DNA of 64,000 nucleotides, from the NCBI GenBank assembly GCA_016709225.1, contig JADJEE010000002.1, forward strand, positions 372,001 to 436,000. The letters run 5' to 3'. This document shows, one piece after another, positions 8,322 through 17,944 of this stretch. The DNA is from Deltaproteobacteria bacterium (GTDB lineage: Bacteria; Myxococcota_A; Polyangia; Nannocystales; Nannocystaceae). Made by a program: the position numbers and the translations under genes. Numbering within the stretch: the first letter of the stretch is position 1; each line of letters opens with the position of its first letter. The notes beneath the pieces are model-generated. The model was not told the origin of the DNA and made no database searches. It saw only the letters and a list, made by a program, of their open reading frames with translations.

Positions 8322-8712
8322 GTGCGCTCCTTTTCACGACCCCTCGCAGCACGCACGAATCACCTGGCCGCGACGGCGACCAGGCTGCGGGCCCGGGGAC
8401 TGGTTCCACGACACGGACAACCACTGTCCATGATGACCGAATTCGGGGCGGACCTGCCAGCTTGGATGGGGTGATGGCACCGAAAACCTTGCCGGGTCCA
8501 AGTCCCTGCCGCGTCGCCGGCCAGGCCGCGCCGCAAAGGGGCGGTTGGGGCATCGGCGCAGGGCGGCCCCCCGCGGCCTCGACGGGGTTCGCCCCTTCGG
8601 TGCGGCCGTGGCCGGGACCCGAGCTGACGCGAATGCGGCGGACCGCACGTGGCCGTTTTGTCGGTGCGCGCGCCCACGGCGTTCGCCCGCTCGAAATCCC
8701 GCTCCCACGCGA
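8322..8712. other. 391-base intergenic region between hpf and HAD hydrolase gene
   Basis: No credible coding sequence was found on either strand. It holds the hpf ribosome site, the short GGACA/TGTCC palindrome at 8415-8429, and a sigma-54-like sequence with wrong spacing. Because hpf and the HAD gene are both on the minus strand, the region should contain the HAD operon terminator and the hpf promoter. Neither is clear by eye. Confidence 0.5.
8415..8429. promoter_or_regulatory. Short palindrome upstream of hpf
   Basis: GGACA and TGTCC arms separated by five bases, 94 bases upstream of the hpf start. A possible regulator site; the arms are short enough to occur by chance. Confidence 0.2.
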
Positions 8713-9315
8713 TCAGGTGGGTAGCCGCACACCGTGCTCGGTGAGCGCGTGACGCAGCGTCGCAGCGTCCCGGAAGTGCACGGCACGCATGCCCAGCTGC
8801 CGGGCAGCCTCGCAATTGACCCGGCGATCGTCGACGAACACGCAGGCGCCGACGTCGACGCCGAGTGTCGCGGCCGCGCCTGCATACGCCGCAGGCTCCG
8901 GCTTGCGCACGCCCGTCTCGCACGAAACGAACGTCCAGGGCACGTAGCGCGACAGCGCCAGGCGCTCCTCGATGAGGCGATACCAGTGCGGGTAGTTCGA
9001 GAGCACGTGCATCGGCACCTGCGCCGCCACCAGCTCCTGCAGCAGCGCCTCGATCCCAGGGAGGAAGCGATACGCCGCCTGCATGGCTGCCTTCAGGCCC
9101 GCGACGTCGAGCGTGCGGCCGTCGGCGAAGAACATCGACGCCAGCTCGGGCTCGTCGATCTCGCCGCGCTCGAACTGCTCCCACGCGCTCGGGTGCTTGC
9201 GCACCACCAGCGCCTGGAGATCGCAGCCGAAGAACGCCGGCACCTCGACGAAGAACGGGTCGTGCACCAACGTGCCCATCACGTCGAGCAGGAGCACCGG
9301 CGCGCCATCGGCCAT
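8713..9315 (-). CDS. HAD-superfamily hydrolase with altered motif I
   Basis: A 200-residue cytoplasmic HAD-fold protein, probably a phosphatase. Motif I is LLLDVMGT: the nucleophile Asp11 is kept but the usual second aspartate is Met13. Motif II is VLSNYP (Ser106), motif III KPEP (Lys138) and motif IV FVDDR (Asp162, Asp163). The cap region has DPFFVEVPAFFG, KHPSAWEQFERGEIDEPEL and MFFADGRT. From memory this resembles a chloroplast FMN-hydrolase group that also has D-x-M in motif I; this is not verified. It starts nine bases after the diiron oxygenase stop and is the last gene of a tetR-led operon. The frame upstream of the ATG at 9315 overlaps that oxygenase and is shadow. Confidence 0.85.
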   Translation of the reverse strand: MADGAPVLLLDVMGTLVHDPFFVEVPAFFGCDLQALVVRKHPSAWEQFERGEIDEPELASMFFADGRTLDVAGLKAAMQAAYRFLPGIEALLQELVAAQVPMHVLSNYPHWYRLIEERLALSRYVPWTFVSCETGVRKPEPAAYAGAAATLGVDVGACVFVDDRRVNCEAARQLGMRAVHFRDAATLRHALTEHGVRLPT

Positions 9316-9324
9316 GACGAGACT

Positions 9325-10475
<1,151 letters not shown>

Positions 10476-10479
<4 letters not shown>

Positions 10480-11081
10480 CGGTACTCCTCCTCCAGCAGC
10501 AACAGCTCGGCGAGCTTCTGCGCGTGATCTTCTGCGCCCCACAACGGCACGCGCAGCGGGCCGGCCGCGGCGCGGACGAGCCCATCGGTCGCGATCTGCA
10601 GGATCGCCGCACGCAGCGGCACGTCACCCCGCACGACCCCGCGGCCCTGCATGCGGATGAACCGCTCGACGAGATCGACCAGCGGTGCGACCTGGTTCAT
10701 CAGGATGTCGGCGCCCGGCCCGGTGCCCGCGACCAGCTCGCGCAGCACGATGCGTGCGACCTCGGGCTCCGACTCGACGAACGCGAGGTAGCTCTGCATG
10801 GTCGCGCGCAGCCGGTCGACGAACGGCCCGGTCGCGGTGACCTGGGCCGCCAGCGCGCGCGCGAGGCCATCGAAGCAGCGCGCCACGGTCGCGGCGTACA
10901 GCGCCTCCTTCGAGTCGAAGTGGTAGAGCAGCGACGGACGCGTGATGCCAGCGGTCGCGGCGATGTCGGCGAGCTTGGCTTGCGCGAAGCCGGCGGCGGC
11001 GAACTCGATCCGTGCGGCGTCGAGGATTCGCTCCGGCGTCGCGGTCGAGATCGCCGAGAGCGGAGGACGTCCCACGCCCAA
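10476..11081 (-). CDS. TetR-family transcriptional regulator
   Basis: A 201-residue repressor-type protein. The N-terminal helix-turn-helix is clear: ERILDAARIEFAAAGFAQ, KLADIAATAGITRPSLLYHF and SKEALYAATVARCF (about residues 17-65). The C-terminal ligand/dimer domain is the usual helical region. No ATG suits the N-terminus: TTG at 11081 gives MGVGRPPL and GTG at 11075 is an alternative. No strong ribosome site is seen. The stop overlaps the diiron oxygenase start by four bases, so regulator and enzyme are translationally coupled. A 20-bp palindrome sits seven bases upstream of the start and is the natural candidate for autoregulation of the three-gene operon. Confidence 0.92.
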
Positions 11082-11087
11082 GAGGCT

Positions 11088-11107
11088 AATCGACCTGCGG
11101 GTAGATT
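11088..11107. promoter_or_regulatory. Candidate TetR operator
   Basis: AATCGACC-TGCG-GGTAGATT: two 8-bp arms, seven of eight positions matching as an inverted repeat, around a 4-bp spacer. It lies immediately upstream of the tetR start. Size and placement are typical for TetR autoregulatory sites. Binding by this TetR is inferred. Confidence 0.55.
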
Positions 11108-11164
11108 CGCAAGTTCAGCGGGCGGACGATCGCACCGACCGCCTCGAAACCCCACCCGCGGCGG

Positions 11165-11332
11165 CTAGTACCTCGACACAGGGATTGTGATGGGTCAGAA
11201 CGCCGTCATGGCCGCGACTCCGCAAGGCGCCGTGCCGCCGGAATACCGGGCGTATTTCAAGGTGCGGCAACGCAGCGAGGCGCGGTCAGGGCGGTGTTAT
11301 GGCCCGTCACAATCCCTGTGTCGAGGTACTAG
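11165..11332. mobile_element. 168-bp MITE-like element with 32-bp terminal inverted repeats
   Basis: Starts CTAGTACCTCGACACAGGG at 11165 and ends with its inverse at 11301-11332. The two 32-base ends match at 30 positions. The interior (about 104 bases) has no gene. CTAG at both outer edges may be a duplicated 4-bp target or part of the repeat. No transposase is present, so this would be a non-autonomous element moved in trans. A shortened relative lies at 30779-30838. It sits between the divergent tetR and DUF2062 genes, ending 56 bases before the latter's start, and may carry or disrupt its promoter. Confidence 0.75.
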
Positions 11333-11388
11333 ACTGCGAATGGACCCGACGCGGCGACCGCCACGGTCGCCGCGGGCCTCCCCCGACG

Positions 11389-11931
11389 ATGGCACCGCGC
11401 ACGCGCTCGCTCCGCTCCGGCCTGCGGTCGCTCCTGACGCTGGGCGGGACCCCGCGGGGCGTGGCGGGCGGCTTCGTGTTGGGGCTGTCGCTGTCGCTGC
11501 TGCCGGTCCCGTTCGCGGGCATGTTCGTCGCGCTCGCGTTGGCGCCGCTGCTGCGCTGCAACCTCCCGGCGACCTACGTCGGCACCGCGGTCGTCAACCC
11601 GCTGACCGGCGCGTTCTTCTACGCGAGCGAGCTGTGGATCGGCTTGGCGCTCCTGGGCCGACCCGCGCCGAGCTTCGCGAGCCTGCGCGCGCTCGATGCC
11701 GCGGGCTTCTTCGCGCTGCTGCAGTCGATGCTGCTGCCATTCGCGATCGGTGCCGCGGTGCTGGTCGCGGTCACGCTTGCGCTCGGCTATCCGCTGGTCC
11801 ACCTCGCGGTCCGCCGCTGGCGTCACCCCGGCGCCCCAACGCACGAAGGCGTCGAACCGCAGCGCGGCGCGACGCCTTCGGCTGGGCCGGCGTCGGAGGC
11901 TCCGACGCCGAGCACCACCTCGCCGCACTAG
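11389..11931 (+). CDS. DUF2062 family membrane protein
   Basis: A 180-residue inner-membrane protein of the DUF2062 family, function not established. Family features are GGTPRGVAGGFVLGLSLSLL, PVPFAGMFVALALAPLLRCN and LPATYVGTAVVNPLTGAFFY, giving two hydrophobic segments. A third lies near residues 115-142 (LLQSMLLPFAIGAAVLVAVT). The C-terminal 35 residues are Pro/Ser/Thr-rich and polar. The ATG at 11389 is chosen because the frame further upstream runs into the right end of the MITE-like element. The stop codon shares the tetranucleotide CTAG (11928-11931) with the stop of the convergent MYXO-CTERM gene. Confidence 0.85.
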   Translation: MAPRTRSLRSGLRSLLTLGGTPRGVAGGFVLGLSLSLLPVPFAGMFVALALAPLLRCNLPATYVGTAVVNPLTGAFFYASELWIGLALLGRPAPSFASLRALDAAGFFALLQSMLLPFAIGAAVLVAVTLALGYPLVHLAVRRWRHPGAPTHEGVEPQRGATPSAGPASEAPTPSTTSPH

Positions 11932-13355
11932 CGGCGGTTGCGACGACGGGCGAACGCGAGGCCGAACAGGCCCAGCGCGAACGCACCTCCGCCGGCACCG
12001 GGCTCGGTGGTGCAGCTGCAGCCGCCGTCGCTGTCGTCGGTCTGACCGCTGTCGGCCGAGCCGCCGCCCGAGCCCTCGCTGCTGCTATCGCCGTTGCTGT
12101 CGCTGGCGTTGGTGTCGCTGGCGCTGGCGCTGGCGCTGCCGCCACCCGAGGTATCCGCGCCACCGGTGCCGCCATCGCCCTCGATGGTCACGTGCACGAC
12201 GATGGGCTCGATGGTGTTGCCCGAGAGGTCCGAGGCCTCGAACGTCACGGTGTAGTCGCCGCCCGGCAGCGCGCCCGCGAACTCGGGGCCGGTGCTGAAG
12301 CCCGCCGACGAGTCGTAGTAGGGCGCCGCGCCGCCCGAGTACTCGACTGCGCACACGCCGTTGGTGCCCTTGCAGGTGCGGCCGTTCTCGTCGGCGCCCG
12401 GCAGCCCTGCGAGCGCGGGCGACTCGATGGTCCAGCGCGCGAACACGAGGTTGCTGTCGTCCGAGACCATCGCCTGGAAGTCGATGCCACTGCCGGCCGG
12501 GAGCACGTCACCGTCGTTCGCGATCGTCATCATGTCGACGGTCGGCGGCGTGGTGTCCTCGACGAACGGTCCCGCGCCGTACACACCGAGCAGCTCCTGG
12601 TGCGGGTTGATCTGCCCGTCCTGCATGTCGCAGTACGACTCGTGGACGTAGCCGCACACCAGGTTGTTGGTCATGGTGTTGTCTTCACCATCGATGCTCT
12701 CGACCTGGTTGACGCAGGTGTCGACGAACGTGGTGGACGGCATGGTCCAGTCGGGCCCGCCGGTGTCCGACGCGGGGCGGTAGTACATCACGTCGGTCGG
12801 ATCGTCGGTGTTCTCGAGGCCCGAGATGTAGCCGAAGGCGATCAGCGCCGACTGCACGCGGTCGGGCATGTCGCAGTTCATGGTGCCGCCGCTGATCGAC
12901 GCGATCTCGTGGCGGGGCTTGGCGTCGCAGCCGATCGGCGCGCCGGTGCACGTGTAGCTGGTGCCCGTCTTCGAGACGGTGTCGTTGACCAGCAGCATCA
13001 GGTACGGCACGTACTCGGGCGGACGCGTGGTCGTGACGCGGACGTTGTACGGCGCCAACGCGGTCGTGAGGCCGTCGACGATGTCCGCGACGTCGGCACC
13101 CGGGGTGCTCGGACCCGCCTCTTCGAGGCCAGCGATGCAGCCGAGGCCGGAGTTGCTCTGACCGCCCGTCGACACCGGGCACATGGTGGCCGGCACGAGG
13201 TCGACCGGCTCGGTCGGCACGAAGAGCACCGCCGGCGCCGCGTCGTAATCGTACGCACCGAGGGGCTCGGGACGGCTCTGCAGCTCGTCGGCGTTGGCGG
13301 TCGCAGCGATCGCGAAGGAGGAAGTGGCGAAAAGAGTGGCAATGGTGCGCTTCAT
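11928..13355 (-). CDS. Secreted MYXO-CTERM protein with degenerate metzincin-like core
   Basis: A 475-residue exported protein. The signal peptide is MKRTIATLFATSSFAIAATANA. The central region (about 60-260) reads like the metzincin-type proteases common in myxobacteria, but where HExxHxxGxxH would be expected the sequence is IAFGYISGLEN followed by TDDPTDVMYYRP, so all three zinc histidines are absent. A beta-sandwich region (about 265-400, TPPTVDMMTIANDGD ... YTVTFEASDLSGNT) follows. Next come a Gly/Ser/Asp linker and the MYXO-CTERM tripartite tail: GGCSCTTEP, the hydrophobic GGGAFALGLFGLAFA and RRRNRR. It is probably cleaved by a sorting system and displayed on or released from the cell surface. 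The ATG at 13355 gives the proper signal peptide. The metzincin relationship is inferred. Confidence 0.85.
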   Translation of the reverse strand: MKRTIATLFATSSFAIAATANADELQSRPEPLGAYDYDAAPAVLFVPTEPVDLVPATMCPVSTGGQSNSGLGCIAGLEEAGPSTPGADVADIVDGLTTALAPYNVRVTTTRPPEYVPYLMLLVNDTVSKTGTSYTCTGAPIGCDAKPRHEIASISGGTMNCDMPDRVQSALIAFGYISGLENTDDPTDVMYYRPASDTGGPDWTMPSTTFVDTCVNQVESIDGEDNTMTNNLVCGYVHESYCDMQDGQINPHQELLGVYGAGPFVEDTTPPTVDMMTIANDGDVLPAGSGIDFQAMVSDDSNLVFARWTIESPALAGLPGADENGRTCKGTNGVCAVEYSGGAAPYYDSSAGFSTGPEFAGALPGGDYTVTFEASDLSGNTIEPIVVHVTIEGDGGTGGADTSGGGSASASASDTNASDSNGDSSSEGSGGGSADSGQTDDSDGGCSCTTEPGAGGGAFALGLFGLAFARRRNRR

Positions 13356-13539
13356 GGCAAACTCCGAGCGGGACGCTGCCGCGTCGCAGCCCTCGCTGTC
13401 AACCGTCCAGGTGGCGACCACGTGTCCGAGCGCCGTCGCCCTTGCCGATCGATCGTCCGATGATCGAGGCGCCCACGGCGACCCGTGCGTTCCCTCTCGG
13501 CACGCACGAACTCGCCACGGTACGAGCGTGCGCGTGTGC

Positions 13540-14577
13540 TCAGGCGGCGTGCAACACCGGCACGTCGAGCGACGGGCCCCGTGCGATGTCCAGCGCCGCG
13601 AAGCCGCGGAACAGCTCGCCATCGATCACCGGATCGAGCGTGCTGCCGCCCTTGGCCCGAACCTGCATCGACTGCGCGGTGCCGTCGAACACCTGGCGAC
13701 CCCAGATGGGGGTGCCCAGCACGATGTTGGGCAGGTTCGCGACGATGCCCAGCGGTGAGGTCGAGATCGCCTGCGCGTGCAGGACCCCGGGCGCCTGCGC
13801 GTGCCGGAAGGTCCGCACGACGCCACCGAGGCTGATGTCGATGGCGCCGACCTGCAGCGAGGCGAAGCTCTCGAACGGCAGCGCGCGCCCATCCACGTCG
13901 ACGTGGGCCAGGGTCGGCTCGAACACCGCCTCGGCGTAGTCGCGGAGCTCGGCTGGCAACAGCTGGCCGAGCCCAGGGGTGTGATTGGCGAACGCGCCGG
14001 CGGTCGAACGACCGATCACCCGCGCGATCGACCACGCGTCGACCGGCTTGCGCTCGTACAGCTTGTCGAAGAAGCGCTGCGCGATGCCCCCGACCGCCGA
14101 TGCGAAGCCGAGATGATCGATGCCGCTGCCGTCGGCGCGCCGACCTTGCACGTGCAGGGTGTCGATCGAGACGGTGTCGAGCGGCACGCCCGCCCGCACG
14201 CGGTGCACGAGCACTCGCACGAGCTGCGCTGCGTCGCCGCGGATGCCGACCTTGTGGGCGACGAAGTCGATGCTGCCGCCGTTACCCGGCACGATGCCCG
14301 GCCAGTCGACCATGACGCCCGCGGCACGCCGCGCGCGCACGAGCTCGTGCCCGACCGACAACATCCAGTGCAGCGTGCCGTCGCCGCCATCGCAGACCCA
14401 CCAGCGGCAGCCCGCGTCGAGGAACTCCTCCAGCACACGGGGCAGCGAGTCCACGTCGCAGGTCTCGCGCACGATCCCCGCCGCACCGACGGCCCGCTCC
14501 AGGTCGCGGCGACGCTGGGGGTGCCGGCGGTTCTTGCCGGAATTCGGATTGGTGAGCACGCCGACGATGGGGCGCAT
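13540..14577 (-). CDS. Diacylglycerol kinase family lipid kinase
   Basis: A 345-residue lipid kinase of the DagK/YegS/sphingosine kinase superfamily, which phosphorylates a lipid hydroxyl using ATP at the inner membrane face. The nucleotide-binding blocks are visible: GVLTNPNSGKNRR at residues 6-18, then WWVCDGGDGTLHWML, with the family GGDGT, at about 59-73, and PGIVPGNGGSIDFVA at about 93-107. The C-terminal beta-rich domain (PLGIVANLPNIVLGTP, IDGELFRGFAALDI) also fits. There is no membrane helix. It starts at the ATG at 14577, 110 bases after rodA on the same strand. The exact lipid substrate is not readable; diacylglycerol is only the default. Confidence 0.85.
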   Translation of the reverse strand: MRPIVGVLTNPNSGKNRRHPQRRRDLERAVGAAGIVRETCDVDSLPRVLEEFLDAGCRWWVCDGGDGTLHWMLSVGHELVRARRAAGVMVDWPGIVPGNGGSIDFVAHKVGIRGDAAQLVRVLVHRVRAGVPLDTVSIDTLHVQGRRADGSGIDHLGFASAVGGIAQRFFDKLYERKPVDAWSIARVIGRSTAGAFANHTPGLGQLLPAELRDYAEAVFEPTLAHVDVDGRALPFESFASLQVGAIDISLGGVVRTFRHAQAPGVLHAQAISTSPLGIVANLPNIVLGTPIWGRQVFDGTAQSMQVRAKGGSTLDPVIDGELFRGFAALDIARGPSLDVPVLHAA

Positions 14578-14631
14578 TGCGGTCGCAGAGTATGGCCATG
14601 GTTTCCCGCGCCGTCACCGTGCGAACCGACC

Positions 14632-14659
14632 TGCGCAGGCTCGCCGCAACGCCTGTGCA
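14632..14659. terminator. Hairpin downstream of rodA
   Basis: TGCGCAGGC (14632-14640) pairs with GCCTGTGCA (14651-14659) with one mismatch and a 10-base loop. It lies about 30 bases past the rodA stop on the minus strand. No T-run follows, so factor-independent termination is uncertain, but position at the end of the mre operon supports a stop or stabilising role. Confidence 0.35.
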
Positions 14660-14687
14660 AGCCGGTGCGCGGCGAGCTGCCCCAACG

Positions 14688-15806
14688 TCAGCGGACGTGG
14701 CGGGATCGCGAGACGCTCATCAGCACGCCCAGCGCGAGCATGATCGTCAGCACGTTCGAGCCACCCGCACTGATGAACGGCAGCGTGACGCCCGATACCG
14801 GCAGCAGCTGCAGCACCATGCCGACGTTGATCGTGACGTGCCAGAAGAACAACGCGGCGACGCCGACGCATGCCAACGCACCAAAGCGGTCCCGCGCCTG
14901 CGACGCGATGTTGATCGCCCACAGGATCAGGCTCATGTAGAGCGTGAGCAGCATTGCCCCGCCGACGAAGCCCCACTCCTCGGCGTAGACCGCGAACGGG
15001 AAGTCGGTGAAGGGCTCGGGCAGGAATCCCAGCGAGCTCTGGGTGCCCTTGTCGATGCCGCGACCGAAGAACCCGCCGTCACCGACGCCGATCATCGCCT
15101 GGATGGTCTGGTAGCCCTCGTCGTCGGCATACAGCTCGGGGTTGAGCCACACGTCGATGCGCTTGCGCTGGTACGAAAGCATGTAGCTCCAACCCAACGC
15201 GAACGCGATCACGCCGGCGGACATGAGCACCAACGCGCTGCGCAGCGTCAGGCCGGTGATCGCGAGCAGCGACATCGCCAGCATCGCGATCATCAAGCCC
15301 GTCGACAGATCGGGCTGATAGACCACCAGCGCCATCGGCACCAGCACCATCGCGCTCGGCAGCACGAGGTCCCGCAGCCCACGTGGCTTGGTGCGCGACG
15401 ACGAGTCGTGCAGGTATCGCGCGAGCGCGACGATGATGACGATCTTCATCAGCTCCGACGGCTGCAGGCGCCAGTCGCCGGTGCCCAGCCAACGCCGGGC
15501 GTTGTTGACCTTGATGCCGAACAACGGCACCAGCGCGAGCAACCCCACCGCGACGCCATACGCAGCGTAGGCCCCGCGGTAGATCACCCGATAGTCGATC
15601 GCGGTGACCACGAACATCGCGATGGTCCCGAGGCCGACCCAGCGCAGCTGCGTCGCCACGCGACCGGTCCAGTCGCCCTTGCCGGCGCTGTTGAGGTTGA
15701 TGATCGCCAGCGTGACGATCGAAAACGTCAGGATCACGATGACCCAGTCGATCGACCGCCGCAGTCGACTGAGCAGATCCTGGGGTCGCTCGAGCGTCGA
15801 TCGCAT
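14688..15806 (-). CDS. rodA: Rod-shape peptidoglycan polymerase RodA
   Basis: SEDS-family glycosyltransferase that polymerises lipid II into glycan strands for cell elongation, working with PBP2. The 372 residues have about ten membrane helices. Family blocks are VNNARRWLGTGDWRLQPSEL, VVYQPDLSTGLMIAMLAMSL (with the conserved Asp), the loop GVGDGGFFGRGIDKGTQSSL, FPFAVYAEEWGFVGG and LPVSGVTLPFISAGGSN. Length and order are normal. The start ATG overlaps the mrdA stop by one base (TGATG), so the pair is translationally coupled. It is the last gene of the mreBCD-mrdA-rodA operon. Confidence 0.95.
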   Translation of the reverse strand: MRSTLERPQDLLSRLRRSIDWVIVILTFSIVTLAIINLNSAGKGDWTGRVATQLRWVGLGTIAMFVVTAIDYRVIYRGAYAAYGVAVGLLALVPLFGIKVNNARRWLGTGDWRLQPSELMKIVIIVALARYLHDSSSRTKPRGLRDLVLPSAMVLVPMALVVYQPDLSTGLMIAMLAMSLLAITGLTLRSALVLMSAGVIAFALGWSYMLSYQRKRIDVWLNPELYADDEGYQTIQAMIGVGDGGFFGRGIDKGTQSSLGFLPEPFTDFPFAVYAEEWGFVGGAMLLTLYMSLILWAINIASQARDRFGALACVGVAALFFWHVTINVGMVLQLLPVSGVTLPFISAGGSNVLTIMLALGVLMSVSRSRHVR

Positions 15807-17944
15807 CAGTCGGGACTCCGGGTGTCGGCGCGGTGGGCTGGCAGCGCCGGCTCGCTCGCGGGCTGCTGGGCCGGCTTGCTGGGCTTGGTCTCCGGGGGGT
15901 TGCGCGTGGGATCGCGGCGCTCGCCGGGCTTGCCGTCGCCATCGGCGGCCGCGGGGTCGGCGTCCGGGCGGCCGGGCAGCGGCGGCGGCACGCCGAAGCC
16001 GCGCGGTCGCTCGCCGGTCTCCGAGGTGGTGCTGCCGAGGTAGTGATCGATCACCTTCATCACGATGGGCGCAGCTGCATCGGCGCCGGTGCCACCGTGC
16101 TCCACCACCGCCACGACCACGATGCGTGGCGCCTCGGCGGGGGCGTAGGCCGCGAACCATGCGTGGTGCTCGGTGGTGTCCCAGCCGGCGATCTCGATCT
16201 CGTTGTTGGCGGACTCGCGACCGACCTGCGCGGTGCCGGTCTTGCCGGCGACGACCACGTTGGCGAGGCGCTCGCTGTAGGCGGTGCCGCTGGGATCGTT
16301 GACGACCCCGACCAGGCCACGATGGATGCGCTCGCGATCGTAGGCGTTGATGACCGGGGCCTCGTTGCGCGGCTTGGGCTCGTTGGCCAGCACCAGCTTG
16401 CCCTCGTTGGTCTCGATGCGATCGACCAGGTACGGCGTCATGACGCGACCGCCGTTGGCGAGCGCGGCATAGACCACCGCGAGCTGCATGACGGTGACCT
16501 TCACGTTGCCCTGCCCGATGGCGCTGTTGAGCCGCACGCCGCCCTGGTAGGTGCCCTCGCGCGCCTCGAACTCTTCGGTCGGGATGGTGCCCTTCACCTC
16601 GCCGTTGATGCCGAGGCCAGAGCGCTCACCGAGGCCGAGTGCGCGCGCGAACTGCTCGACGCGCTCGAGGCTCAGCGTGTTGCGCATCGCGAGCGTGTAG
16701 AAGTAGGTGTTGCACGACTGGATGATCGCGTGCTCGAGATCGACGTTGCCGTGGACGTGGGTGTCCTTGAAGCGGCGTCCACCGAACAGCACCGAGCCGG
16801 TGCACTCGATCTCGGCGTCGGGGTCGAACTCGGGATCGGACAGGGCCGCCAGCGCCGACACGACCTTGTAGGTCGAGCCGGGGAAGAAGTGCTCCTGCAC
16901 GGTCTTGTCGATGAACGGCTTGAGCGGGCTCTCCGACCACTGCCGCCACAGCTCGCCGGGGATCGGCTGCTCGTAGCGGTTGGGGTCGACGCCCGGCACC
17001 GACACCATCGCCAGCACGCGGCCGGTGTCGGCCTCGAGCGCGACCACGGCCCCCGCGAGCTTGGCCGCGACCGCGTCGTGGGCCACGCGCTGCAGGTCGA
17101 GGTCGAGCGTGAGGTAGATGTCCTGGCCGGGGATGGGATCGCGATCCGGCGGCAGCGCGGCGAGGGCCTCGGCGGTGGGCTCGGCGACCTCGCGGCGCGC
17201 GGCGTCGACCACCCGCGAGCGCGAGCCGAGGCGCCCACGCAGATAGTTCTCCCACATGCGCTCGATGCCGGTCTGCCCCACGCGATCGCCGGGGCGATAC
17301 GAGAGGTGGTCGGAGCGCTCGAGCGACTCGCGATCGATGTTGCCCATGTGTCCGGTGACGAAGCCGGTCAGCTCGCCCTCGGGGTAGAAGCGGCGCGAGC
17401 TCTCGCGGATCTCGATCCACGGATCGAGCGCGCCCAGCCGCGCCTGCAGCCGCGCGAACTCGTCCCAGCCGAGGTTGCGACGGAGGATCTGCGCGTGCCG
17501 ACCGCGGTCTTCGTCGCCGCGCAGCTCCTCGATGCGGCCCAGGGTCTGCGCGCGGTCCTCGTCGTCGACGAAGTCGAACAACGAGGCTAGCAGCTCGACG
17601 GTCTCGTCGTCGATGCTCTCGCGCTCACCGTCCTCGGTGGCGCTGATGCCCCCGTCCTCGTCGGCTCGGAAGCGGGTCCACGCGGTGAAGTAGAGCGTGT
17701 AGGCGGGACGATTGGTGGCGACCGGGCGGCCCTGGATGTCGAAGATGCGGCCGCGCGGCGCCTCGACATCGACGACGTCGACGAAGTTGCGCTCGGCCCG
17801 ACGCGCGTAGTGCTCGCCCTCGAGCACCTGCAGCTGGCACAGCCGCAGCATCAGGCCCGAGAACACCAGGAACACCACCAACACCATGCCGGAGAACCGC
17901 GACCGCAGCTCTCGGAGGTTGTCGGGTTGGCGCAGGTCGATCAT
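15806..17944 (-). CDS. mrdA: Penicillin-binding protein 2, elongasome transpeptidase
   Basis: Class B transpeptidase that cross-links peptidoglycan during elongation, paired with RodA. The 712 residues have an N-terminal membrane anchor (about 19-35, GMVLVVFLVFSGLMLRL), the pedestal domain with EAPRGRIFDIQGRPVATNRP, and the transpeptidase domain. The catalytic motifs are intact: STYK with nucleophile Ser357, SCN at 410-412 and KTGT at 568-571. The last 60 residues are a Pro/Asp/Lys-rich tail not typical of the enzyme. The ATG at 17944 overlaps the mreD stop (ATGA). An upstream ATG 26 codons earlier lies inside mreD and is unlikely. Confidence 0.95.
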   Translation of the reverse strand: MIDLRQPDNLRELRSRFSGMVLVVFLVFSGLMLRLCQLQVLEGEHYARRAERNFVDVVDVEAPRGRIFDIQGRPVATNRPAYTLYFTAWTRFRADEDGGISATEDGERESIDDETVELLASLFDFVDDEDRAQTLGRIEELRGDEDRGRHAQILRRNLGWDEFARLQARLGALDPWIEIRESSRRFYPEGELTGFVTGHMGNIDRESLERSDHLSYRPGDRVGQTGIERMWENYLRGRLGSRSRVVDAARREVAEPTAEALAALPPDRDPIPGQDIYLTLDLDLQRVAHDAVAAKLAGAVVALEADTGRVLAMVSVPGVDPNRYEQPIPGELWRQWSESPLKPFIDKTVQEHFFPGSTYKVVSALAALSDPEFDPDAEIECTGSVLFGGRRFKDTHVHGNVDLEHAIIQSCNTYFYTLAMRNTLSLERVEQFARALGLGERSGLGINGEVKGTIPTEEFEAREGTYQGGVRLNSAIGQGNVKVTVMQLAVVYAALANGGRVMTPYLVDRIETNEGKLVLANEPKPRNEAPVINAYDRERIHRGLVGVVNDPSGTAYSERLANVVVAGKTGTAQVGRESANNEIEIAGWDTTEHHAWFAAYAPAEAPRIVVVAVVEHGGTGADAAAPIVMKVIDHYLGSTTSETGERPRGFGVPPPLPGRPDADPAAADGDGKPGERRDPTRNPPETKPSKPAQQPASEPALPAHRADTRSPD

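Noticed and set aside
8475..8492. Sigma-54-like promoter TGGCAC ... TTGC
   Set aside because: The spacing between GG and GC elements is three bases too long for sigma-54, and no plus-strand gene follows.
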